Below, piece after piece: positions 23,733 to 33,843 of a stretch of 64,000 nucleotides of DNA. The position numbers and the translations under genes are program-made. The notes under the pieces were generated by a model. It saw only the letters and a program-made list of their open reading frames with translations. It was not told the origin of the DNA and made no database searches. Source of the DNA: Populus alba. Taxonomy: Eukaryota > Streptophyta > Magnoliopsida > Malpighiales > Salicaceae. Within the stretch, counting starts at the first letter, position 1. Each line of letters begins with the position of its first letter. The DNA is taken from positions 9,424,001 to 9,488,000 of the forward strand of contig NC_133296.1 in the NCBI RefSeq assembly GCF_005239225.2. Reading direction: 5' to 3'.

Positions 23733-26649
23733 TGATGCGGACCAGCCCAGAAACACCAGCAAGGACCCATTACATGTTCCAAATGGACCAATGACTCGGT
23801 CCAAGACAAAGACATTGAAAGACGCATTGAATGCATTGGTTTTGAAGGTTTCCACCAAGTCAGAATTGGAAGGTCCATTGGAGTATCAAGAGGAGGTCCT
23901 AGTACATCTTATCCATGTGGAAGAGGGGTCCAATACAACTTATTTGGGCCATGAAATAAGGGCTTTATTTTATTTTGTTAGCTACAGCCCAAGGCTTGTT
24001 TGGGCTTAATTCATACTTTGTTTTAAGCTAGGATCCAAGGCTTGTTGGATTAAGTTATGGGCTTTTCATTTTGGGTTATGGGCTTTTCATTTTAGGGTTT
24101 TGGGCCAGTTTTGAGTGGACCTCATATAAGTCCACATAAAGGGTCCATTAGGGTTAACTTTTCAAGAACTATTTAAACTCATGGAGGCCAAAATTTCGGG
24201 AGCTTTGATGAATATTATTCTGAATTTTTCAGTTTTAACGTGTGAGAGTGATTCTTGCATTCTTCAGTTCTTGAACGAACTGAATCTGACTTATCGAAGA
24301 TTAACTGGCTTTGTGGCGTCATTCTACTCATTCCAATAGTGTTGGTGCCTTGGGGCAGGTTTCCATTGTGTCGCACTCATATCAGACCTATTTCGGCTTT
24401 CCGGGATCAGATCTCAATCTTGATTGTGGGTTGCGTGACCACGTGATCACGAGAGTTCGCATCAGTTGGTATCAGAGCTAGGCTCCGAAACAAGGTCATA
24501 TCATTCTGTTATTTTCGTTTTTTTTAGTGTCCCTTAAGTTTTTTAGTGTTTGCATCCATCTTCTTGTTCTTTCGTGTCTGTGTCATCTAAAGCAAAAAAA
24601 AAAAGTTTATATTTCATCTTGTTACTGCCTCTAATCATATCAGTTTGTTAAAAAGAAAAAAAAATCAAGAAAGAAATAGAGAAAAGAGTGATTAGTTGAA
24701 ATTTGAAGGATCATTCAATTTTTGCCGCAGAAAAAAACAAATCTTGGTGAACCATAAGCAAAACCACCTCGGAATCAATTTAAACTTCATATTCAGTCTA
24801 TTGGGGTGGGATCGCATGATATATCAAATTTGGGCTTATTCTGATATTATTTGCTTGAGGTTTTAATTCGAGTTTTTCAATTCTGCCGCAAAAACACTAC
24901 TCTTAGTGAACCCTAGGTAAAACACCTTGGAATCTATTGAAACTTCATATTCTGAGTATTGGGTATGCGATTGATCACATATTAAATTTGGGATTATTTT
25001 GATATCGGTTTCTGGAGGTTTTAATTGGAGGTTCAATTCTACCGCAAACTGATCATACAAGGGCTTTGGGTTCTAGACATTATTAGAACGACCTATTAAA
25101 TTGATTTTGGTGTTTTCATAGTATTGCAATACTAAATATTGAATTTGAGGTCATTTCTAGATCGTTTGGTCTGGGTTTCAATTCTGTTACGTAAAATTGC
25201 GTAATAGGTTAGATTTGCCTCGAGTTTCAAAACATGATCTTTTGCTGTTTAGTTTTGTCCAAATATTTTTGTTTCTGCTATATTTGGATTATCTAGGAGT
25301 CAAGTAATTGTTTTCTTAACATTCGCTTCTGTTTTATTTTCGTTGTCTTCGTTTCGTCCACAATTCGTACGAATTTGCATTGCTACTCGCAAAAATCGTA
25401 ATCCTAGTTTGTTTTGCTTTGTTTTCAGTATATTTATTGATTCTTGAGTCTGAAAATTATATTTAGAGTGCGCTGCGAAGGCTATTGACTTTGATTTGTT
25501 GATTTCAGTTCCTAAAGAACCAAAAGAAAGCAAGTTGTGAGGTAAAAGGCGTAGAGAGCTTAATAGAGTTTGAAAAGCCTTCATTTTTGTTTGTGTGATA
25601 CACGAGAGGTGTGAGGATATATTTGTGCTACTGACCAAAATTTTGCAGATTTCAAAGAATGTCTGAAAACAACGAATCAGCGACACAAAACGTTGACGTA
25701 GTTTTCCAATTGCGATCCATAGGCCAGCAACTTGAGCTGTTGTCTAGGACATACAAGGATCTGAAAGATGAGGTGAATTCGATAAAGCAACATAATAGTG
25801 GGGCTGATCGACGGGGAAATACGGTCCGTATGGCTGCACGGAATGTTAGATCTGATTTTGAAGAGTTTGTTGATGAAAACGCAGATGCGGGAGAAGATGA
25901 CTATGATTTTGCATCAGCTGGCCAAGGAATCAGGTCTGGACCGAACATGGCTAGAAGGAATGTGAATTTCCGTGGCATGAGCACTTATGAAGATATGGAT
26001 GGGGACTTGGACACCATTAAACTGAAAATTCCTACCTTTCAAGTCAGAATTGGAAGGTCCATTGGAGTATCAAGAGGAGGTCCTAGTACATCTTATTCAT
26101 GTGGAAGAGGGGTCCAATACAACCTTATTTGGGCCATGAGATAAGGGCTTTATTTTATTTTGTTAGCTACAGCCCAAGGCTTGTTTGGGCTTAATTCATA
26201 CTTTGTTTTAAGCTAGGATCCAAGGCGTGTTTGGATTAAGTTATGGGCTTTTCATTTTTGGTTATGGGCTTTTCATTTTAGGGTTTTGGGCCAGTTTTGA
26301 GTGGGACCTCATATAAGTCCACATAAAGGGTCCATTAGGGTTAACTTTTCAAAGAACTATTTAAACTCATGGAGGCCAAAATTTCGGGAGCTTTGATGAA
26401 TATTATTCTGAATTTTCAGTTTTAACGTGTGAGAGTGATTCTTGCATTCTTCAGTTCTTGAACGAACTGAATCTGACTTATCGAAGATTAACTGGCTTCG
26501 TGGCGTCATTCTACTCATTCCAATAGTGTTGGTGCCTTGGGGCAGGTTTCCATTGTGTCGCACTTATATCAGACCTATTTCGGCTTTCCGGGATCAGATC
26601 TCAATCTTGATTGTGGTTGCGTGACCACGTGATCACGAGGTTCGCATCA
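23733..26649 (+). mobile_element. Nested A1 element, internally deleted, target duplication ACTTT
   Basis: It has a 5' LTR at 23733-24464, primer site at 24467-24478, a long leader (24479-25658), the first part of gag and a 3' LTR missing its first bases (about 26044-26649). ACTTT occurs at 23728-23732 and 26650-26654, within the integrase codons for the first catalytic Asp region of the outer element. Both LTRs share a 180-bp deletion and a duplicated GTTATGGGCTTTTCATTTT, so they are a true pair. Confidence 0.92.
25659..26144 (+). pseudogene. gag: A1 gag N-terminus fused to 3' LTR
   Basis: This is an open frame of 161 codons. About 128 residues are A1 gag (MSENNESATQNV..., ending IPTFQ); the rest is out-of-frame LTR. 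The junction at about 26043 uses the shared bases CAAG. The gag capsid core, knuckle and all of pol are absent. This is the best-preserved copy of the family A gag N-terminus in the window, with a coiled-coil-like QQLELLSRTYKDLKDEV segment. Confidence 0.85.
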
Positions 26650-27331
26650 ACTTTGTTTTTAGTTTTACCTAGGTCAAAGAAAGGTAGAGACTCTATTTTT
26701 GTTGTGGGTTGATAGGTTTTCTAAAATGGCGCATTTCATTGCATGCCATAAAACAGATGATGCATACTCATATGGCATACTTGTTCTTTTAGGGAGATTG
26801 TACGTTTGCATGGCATTCCTAAGAGTATAGTGTCAGATCGTTGATGTTAGTTCCTTAGTTACTTTTGGAAGACCTTATGGGGAAAGTGGGAACTAAACTC
26901 TTATTTTCGACAACATGCCATCCTCAAACAGATGGACAAACTGAGGTAGTGAATAGAACATTATCCCAACTTTTACGTGTTGTAATCAAAAAGAATTTTG
27001 AAAAGTTGGGGAAGAATGCTTGCCTTTTGTTGTGTTTTGCTTATAATAGAACTGTGCATTCGACTACTACTTTTTCTCCTTTTGAAATTGTTTATGGTTT
27101 TAATCCACTAACACTCCTATGGACTTAATTCCTTTATGTTTTTGAAGAAATGGTAAGTTTAGATGGTGAAAAGAAGGCAAAGATGGTGAGAGAAACTCCA
27201 TGAGGGAGTTCGACTACAAATAGAGAAAAAGAACAGACTTTACACTTCTAAAGCAAATAAGGGATGTAAACTGGTTGTTTTCCAACCTAGTGATTGGGTT
27301 TTGTGTACATGCGTAAGGAACGATTTCCTAA

Positions 27332-28131
27332 CATTGAATGCATTGGTTTTGAAGGTTTCCACCAAGTCAAAATTGAAAGGTCCTTTGGAGTATCAAAAGG
27401 AGACCCTAGTACATCTTATTATGTGCAAGAGGGGTCCAATACAACCTTATTTGGGCCATGAAGTGAGGACAGCAAAGGAAACAAAAGAATCCTACTACAA
27501 CTCCGAAACAACATGGTGGCTACCTTTTCCTTTGTTTCTAGGATTAAGGGGCTGCATAAAAGGCTATAAATAAGCTTCAATTAGTTCTGTACTATTTTAG
27601 TTCATTCTATTCTTCTCATGACAGAACATGGATTTAATATTATGGGCTTTATTTTATTTTTGTTTAGCTACAACCCAAGGCTTGTCTAGGCTTAATTAAT
27701 ACTTTGTTTTAAGGTAGGATCCAAGGCTTGTTTTGATTAAGTTATGGGCTTCTCAGATTAGGGTTTTGGGCCAGTTTTAAGTGGGCCTCATATAAGTCCA
27801 CATAAGGGGTCCATTAGGGTTAATTCTTCAGGAACTATTTAAACCATGTAAGCCAAAATTTCGGCAGCTTTGATGATGATTATTCTTAATTTTTCAGTTT
27901 TTAACGTGTGAGAGTGATTCTTGCATTCTTCAGTTCTTGAACAAATTGAATCTGACTTATCGAAGATTAACTAGCTTCGTGGCGGCATTCTACTCATTCC
28001 AATAGTGTGTTGGTGGCTCAGGGCAGGTTTTTATTGTGTCACACTCCTATCAGACCTATTTCAGCTTTCTGGGATCAGATCTCAATCTTGATTGTGGGTT
28101 GCATGACCACGTGATCACGAGGTTCGCATCA
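27332..28131 (+). repeat. 3' LTR of the complete A1 element
   Basis: It lacks the first ~100 bp of U3 because of the deletion joining integrase to LTR. It continues through the TATA-like AAGGCTATAAATAAG segment and ends GGTTCGCATCA at 28131, followed by GTAGA and Athila sequence. Confidence 0.85.
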
Positions 28132-28811
28132 GTAGATAATGCAATGTTTTGATTCCCTTTAAGCTTTTCTCCTTTACTCATGTAACAAGCACTTGGCCAA
28201 CAACTCCCAAGTTAGGGTATTAGGTGTTGAAACACCCATTCGGGCTTAATTGCTTATTTTAGGGAGGCTACAAAACCAAACTTATCTACTTTTATTATCA
28301 TCAATATCATCAATTTGTTTTTTTTTTTTTTTGCAAATTATATACCATCCATTTCCTTAATTGCTACCTTTAACAAAAGAACATAACTAATGTAATTAAT
28401 CCAATGTGCAACCGACAATCATATGTTAAAGTGTGTGTGAAAATAAAGGTTTCAGAATACTTGTTAAATGATTATATGAGTAAAATCAATTTGATGATAA
28501 TGCGAGAGTTTCTAAACTTGAACATTTCAAGAAGTATTCTGATAGACCTTGTTAAAGAATGTGTTTCAAGAGTCACTTTAAACGAAAGAACTCATTTACT
28601 CTATCATCCTAGTAACAACAGTTTGCAAATGTTTTTATGAAATAGAAAAACATGGTTAGTTTTTTTTTAATATCAACTACTACCCTTTCCCCCCAACCAA
28701 AACGAGACATTATCTTCAATGTCCTAAGGTAGAAAGATAGAGTATAGAAGACATCACCTAAAACAGCGAACACTGACAAACCTGAAACACACTTGAATAA
28801 ATATAAGAACT
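28132..28811 (-). mobile_element. Athila-like 3' internal region, remainder
   Basis: It continues the inverted Athila untranslated region of 18249-18611 after the A1 insertion. It includes the TAGGTGTTGAAACACC segment and CATTATCTTCAATGTCCT. Homology to 3289-4589 stops near 28811. Confidence 0.75.
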
Positions 28812-29117
28812 CGTTTTTTTTTCTAGGATTGATTCACCGAAAACACAAATATTTCTGATGTGATGACTTGAGAGAACCTACCATTTCTACACATTTCTAT
28901 AGTTGTTGAATGTATGGGATGAGTAGAAATGAAGTAAAGGAAGAGAAGATTTTTATAGATGAGAAAATTGAAAATGCAATCATACACCTTTTATGTACGT
29001 CAGCTGGAGTCTCTCTCTCTCTCTCTCTCTATTTTATTTATTTCAAAAAAAAAAGCATTGTGTATGTACAGGTAGTAGTTGTGATTATGGCTCACATCTT
29101 CGATTGGTTTTACATCC
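28812..29117. other. Unassigned sequence, no gene seen
   Basis: This stretch matches no other part of the window that I could find. It holds a CT microsatellite (about 29011-29030), an A-rich run and no convincing ORF; an 81-codon frame across it has no recognisable feature. It lies between Athila and A1 LTR sequence. Confidence 0.5.
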
Positions 29118-29696
29118 AAGAAGGCTATAAAAAAGCCTTTGAATCAGCTCTGTAATATTTTTACTTTCATTTTTTTCTTCTCATGGCAGAACATGGATTT
29201 AATATTAGGGGCTTTATTTTTATTTTGTTAGCTACAACCCAAGGCTTGTTTGGTCTTAATTAACAATTTTGTTTTCAGCTAAGAGTCGAGGCTTATTTGG
29301 ATTAAGTTATAGGCTTTTTAGTTTAGGATTTTGGGTCAGTTTTTGAGTAGACCTCATTTAAGATCCACGAAATCCATTAGGGTTAAGTTTTCAAAGAACT
29401 ATTTAAATTCATGTAAACCAAATTTTGGCAGTTTAAGGATTATTACTTTTCTGAATTTTTCAGTTTTAACATGTGAGAGTGATTCTCGCATTCTTCAGTT
29501 CTTGAACAAACTGAATTTGACTTATCAAAGATTAACTGGCTTCGCAACGTCATTCTACTCATTCCAATAATAGTATTGGTGCCTTGGGTAGGTTTCCATT
29601 GTGTCACACTCATATCAGACCTATTTCGGCTTTTCGGGATCAGACCTCAATCTTGATTGTGGGTTGTGTGACCATGTGATCATGAGGTTTGCATTA
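29118..29696 (+). repeat. A1 5' LTR, 5'-truncated
   Basis: It starts at the AAGAAGGCTATAAAAAAGCC segment, follows the A1 3' half and ends GGTTTGCATTA, a decayed GGTTCGCATCA. The primer site TGGTATCAGAGC follows at 29701-29712. Confidence 0.8.
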
Positions 29697-29712
29697 AATT
29701 TGGTATCAGAGC

Positions 29713-31375
29713 TAGGCTTCGAAACAAAGGTCATATTCATTCTGTTATTTTTCCTCTTTTTTTTTAGTGTCCCTTAAGTTTTTCAGTGTTTGCACCCATC
29801 TACTTGTTTCTTCGTGTCTGCGTCATCTAAGCAAAAAAAAGTTTATATTTCATCTTGTTATTGTCTCTAATCATATCAGTATATTAAAAAAAAAGAGAGA
29901 AAGAGGGATTAGTTGAAATTTGAAGGACCATTCAATTTTGCCGCAGAAACACAACACTTGGTGAATGATAAGCAAAACCACCTCAGAATTAATTTAAACT
30001 TTATATCAGTCTATTAGGGGTGAGATCGCATCATATGTCAAATTTGGGCTTATTCTGAATTGTTAGCTTTGAGGTCTTAATTCTACCACAGAAAACACTA
30101 CTCTTAGTGAACCATAAGCAAACCACTTTAAAATCAATTGAAACTTCATATTCTGTGTATTGGGAATGATATCGCACCATATATTAAATTTGGGCTTATT
30201 TTGATATCGGCTTATGGAGGTTTTAATTGGAGGTTTAATTCTGCTGCAAACTGATCATACAAGGGGTTTGGGGTACTTAGACATAAGAGAACGACTATAA
30301 ATTGGTGTTTTTCATAGTATTATTAATACTAAATATTAAATTTGAGGTCATTTCAAGATCGTTTGGTCTGGGTTTCAAGTCTGTTACGTAAAAATTGTGT
30401 TAATAGGTTAGATTTGCGTGAAGTTTCAAAACATGATCATTACTGTTTAGTTTGTCCAAATCTTTTTGTTTCTACTATATTTGGGGCTATCTAAGATTCA
30501 AGTAATTTTTTTGCTAATATTCACTTTTGTTTTATTTCGTGTCTTCGTTTCGTCCACAATTTGTACGAATTTGCATTGCTACTAGCAAAATCATAATGAT
30601 AGTTTTGTTTTGCTTTATTTTCAGTATATTTATTGATTATTGAGTCTAAAAATTATAATTTCAAGTGCACTGCGAAGGGCTACTGACTTTGATTTGTTCA
30701 TTTCGGTTCCTAAAAAAATCAAAAGAAAGCAAATTGTGAGGTAAAAAGGCGTAGTGAGCTTATTAAAGTGAAAAGTCTTGATTTTTTTTTTTGTGTTATA
30801 CATGAGAGGTGTGAGGATATATTTTCTGCTACTAATCAAAATTTTGCAGATTTAAAGAATGTTTGAAAAACAACAATCAACGACACAAAAACACTGACGT
30901 AGCTTTCCAATTGCAAGCTTAGATTTGTGTCCAGTTTCAAACATGATATTTACTGTTTAGTTTTGTCCAAATATTTTTGTTTCTACTTATATTTGGGTTA
31001 TCTAAGAGACAAGTATTTGTTTTTTGCTAATATTCACTTTGTTTTATTTCGTGTCTTCGTTTTGTCCACAATTCATACGAATTTGCATTACTACTAGCAA
31101 AATCATAATCATAGTTTTTTTTTTCTTTGTTTTCAAGTATATTTATTTGATTCTTGAGTCTGAAAATTATAATTCAAGTGCGTTGTGAAGGCTATTAACT
31201 TTTGATTTGTTCATTTCAGTTCCTAAAGAATCAAAAGAAAGCAAATTGTGAGGTAAAAGGCGTAGTGAGATTATATTAGAGTAAAAAGCCTTAATTTTTT
31301 TTTTTTTTTTGTGTGATACACGGGAGGTGTAAGGATATATTTTTTGCTACTAACCAAATTTGCAAATGCAAAGAA
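29713..31375 (+). other. A1 leader with internal tandem duplication
   Basis: This is the leader of the copy whose LTR ends at 29696. A gag start (ATG 30859) is followed after about 57 bp by leader sequence again (30916-31375) and a second gag start at 31376. The two halves have diverged, so the duplication is not recent. No other content was seen. Confidence 0.7.
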
Positions 31376-32782
31376 TGTCTAAAAATGATGAATCAGCAAC
31401 ACAAAACCCTGACGTAACTTTTCAATTGCAAGCTATAGGCCAGCAACTTGAGATGTTGTCTAGGACACGTACTAGGATCTAAAAGATGAGGTGAATTTGA
31501 TAAAGCAACAGAATAGTGGGGCTGATCGCAGGTGAAATACAGTTTGTGTATGGCCGTACGGAATGTGAAAATCTGGTTTTTGAAGAGTTTGTTGACGAAA
31601 AACGCATATGCGAGTGCAGATGAATATAATTTTGCATCTACTGGCCAAGGAATCAAGTCTGGACTTATAGGGCTAGGAGGAATGTGAATTTCCGTGGCAT
31701 GAGCACTTATGAAGATATGGATGGGGACTTGGACACCATTAAACTGAAATTTTCCTAACTTTCAAGGTAAAAAACGATCCCGAGGCTTATTTGGAGTGGG
31801 AGAAAAAAGATAGATTGGATTTTTTATTGCCATAGCTATTCTGAACAAAAAAAGGTGGAAATTGTGTGATAATTGAGTTTTATAGAATACGCATTGATTT
31901 GGTGGGATCAGATTGTGATCAGTAGGATGAAAGTCTTAATGAGGAGACGATTTGTGTGCCAAACCACTATTACAGTTACTTATATATGAAGCTCCAAGGT
32001 CTCAATCAAGGTTTCAAGACAGTAGATGAATATCATAAAGAGATGGAGATAGCAATGATTCGGGCCAATGTTGTTGAAGTAGAGAAGCCACCATGGCTAG
32101 ATTTCTTAATGGGTTGAATCGGGACATTGCTAATGTGGTTGAGCTATAGCAGTACGTGGAGCTAAAGGACATGGTTTACATGGCTACAAAGGTGGAGAGA
32201 CAACTTAGAAAGGGGCATGCTCGGCCAACATTTAATTCGGGTTCTTCATCATCTGGTGAAGCCGAAACTAAAGAGATAAGGGTATTGTCCGGCCGAGACC
32301 TTTGTTTACTTCTAGAATTAAAACCACCAAAGGCATCGTCCCTACTTGATGCCAGGTTTCAGGGACATGGACATTATGCTTCAGGAGTGTCCCAAACAAG
32401 AGAATCATGATGATTAGAGATAATGGTGATATGAAATCTGAAAAGTGACAAATCTGATTGTGAAGGCATGCCACCATTGGAAGGATAGTGATGGGATGAG
32501 TTAGCATTACTGGTTGAGGATTTCTTGGTTATATAAGGCGAACACTTCAGGTTCAGGTTAAGGAAGATGGAAACTAATCAACAAAGGGAGAACATCTTTC
32601 ATACACGTTGTTATATCCAAAGCAAGGTGTGTGGTGTTAATTATAGATAGTGGAAGCTGTGTTAAGTGTTTGTAGTACCACCCTTATTAGGAAACTGAAT
32701 TTGTGTACTTAGTTAAAGACATACTAAACCATATAGATGCAATGGCTGATATGATAGTGGTTACATGAAACTGACTAAACAA
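31376..32782 (+). pseudogene. gag: A1 gag-protease, heavily decayed
   Basis: It starts MSKNDESATQ-like at 31376 and can be followed in changing frames. GMSTYEDMDGDLDT is near 31695 and FLNGLNRDIANVVEL near 32102. A damaged knuckle lies near 32355, where the first Cys pair is lost, leaving FQGHGHYAS. Protease IIDSGSC is near 32638. Many one-base indels are present. Family A sequence stops at 32782, before protease is complete. Confidence 0.8.
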
Positions 32783-33343
32783 GAGAGAGGTTAGAGAGAG
32801 GAGAGAGGGGTTAGAGAGGAAAGATTCAAAGGGGCGGTGCTCCAACAGCCATATCTCCGGCGACCACCGTTGGATCAAGCCAAGATTTGGTTATGTTGTG
32901 AACTGAACTATTGTCTACATTCTGACCGGAGGGATCTTCTAAAGCTTCCGCCGTTTAAGAAAATCTGGACAATTGAAAATTTTCTGGAAAAACCCCCTAG
33001 TGCTGTCAGAGTCGCCGGCCCGTTTTGCCTTGTATATACCGTTGGATCCAAGACTATTTTTTGGTATGTTCGTGAACATCTATATTGCCTACATTCTGTC
33101 CAGAGGGATCGTCCTATATTGGATTCCTCTTGCGGAAGCCAGCCATTTGAAATATTGTCTGGAGAAATCCTTCTCGGAATAGTCAGAGCCGCCGGCATAT
33201 TTTCTCCTTCTTCCACCGTTGGATCAAGCTTATTTTGGGATATGTGATGCATCGGGTTATGATACACATTCTGAACGGTGGAGATTAGAAATTAAGCCTC
33301 CAGCAACGTTGTCTACATGTTCAACAGTGAAGGTCGTCATTCT
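32783..33343. repeat. Unassigned block with 172-177 bp tandem repeat, cut by gap
   Basis: After a GAGAGAGG-rich start, three diverged units begin ACCGTTGGATC at 32866, 33038 and 33215 (steps 172 and 177). They share CTACATTCTG, GAGGGATC and GTCAGAG-CGCCGGC blocks. The GC content is higher than in the surrounding DNA. Frames of 136 and 119 codons cross the units on opposite strands but show no known domain. It may be a satellite or part of an unknown transposon; the array runs into the gap. Confidence 0.65.
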
Positions 33344-33843
33344 NNNNNNNNNNNNNNNNNNNNNNNNNNNNNNNNNNNNNNNNNNNNNNNNNNNNNNNNN
33401 NNNNNNNNNNNNNNNNNNNNNNNNNNNNNNNNNNNNNNNNNNNNNNNNNNNNNNNNNNNNNNNNNNNNNNNNNNNNNNNNNNNNNNNNNNNNNNNNNNNN
33501 NNNNNNNNNNNNNNNNNNNNNNNNNNNNNNNNNNNNNNNNNNNNNNNNNNNNNNNNNNNNNNNNNNNNNNNNNNNNNNNNNNNNNNNNNNNNNNNNNNNN
33601 NNNNNNNNNNNNNNNNNNNNNNNNNNNNNNNNNNNNNNNNNNNNNNNNNNNNNNNNNNNNNNNNNNNNNNNNNNNNNNNNNNNNNNNNNNNNNNNNNNNN
33701 NNNNNNNNNNNNNNNNNNNNNNNNNNNNNNNNNNNNNNNNNNNNNNNNNNNNNNNNNNNNNNNNNNNNNNNNNNNNNNNNNNNNNNNNNNNNNNNNNNNN
33801 NNNNNNNNNNNNNNNNNNNNNNNNNNNNNNNNNNNNNNNNNNN
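33344..33843. other. Assembly gap (500 N)
   Basis: Exactly 500 N lie between the ~175-bp tandem repeat and inverted A2 leader sequence. Confidence 0.97.

Larger units (their letters stand above)
22201..27331 (+). pseudogene. pol: A1 pol: RT, deleted RNase H, split integrase
   Basis: RT is recognisable from [17 protein letters not shown] (about 22550) through [13 protein letters not shown] and [15 protein letters not shown]. The catalytic box reads Tyr-Phe-Asp-Glu, the second Asp (23221-23223) being changed. A LINE tail interrupts RT at 22842. At about 23289 RT joins sequence that normally follows RNase H, so about 0.6 kb is deleted. Integrase starts near 23330 (zinc region), is split by a nested A1 element at 23732 and resumes at 26655 through [10 protein letters not shown] (about 26920) to 27331. 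There it joins LTR sequence directly and loses the C-terminal region. Confidence 0.85.
18612..28131 (+). mobile_element. Complete A1 Ty3/gypsy element with nested insertions, 9520 bp
   Basis: In order it has a 5' LTR (18612-19774), primer site, leader, gag, protease, RT, integrase and a 3' LTR (27332-28131). The flanks are ATAGA (18607-18611) and GTAGA (28132-28136). The unoccupied Athila site read from the 4.1-kb copy contains GTAGA, so the left copy has one G-to-A change. The element contains an E LTR piece, a 256-bp LINE tail and a second A1 element. Without these it would be about 5.9 kb. Several disabling changes make it dead. Confidence 0.88.

Noticed and set aside
32837..33267. Protein-coding gene in the 172-177 bp repeat block (136 and 119 codon frames on opposite strands)
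   Set aside because: The frames follow the tandem units, show no domain and are not conserved between units.
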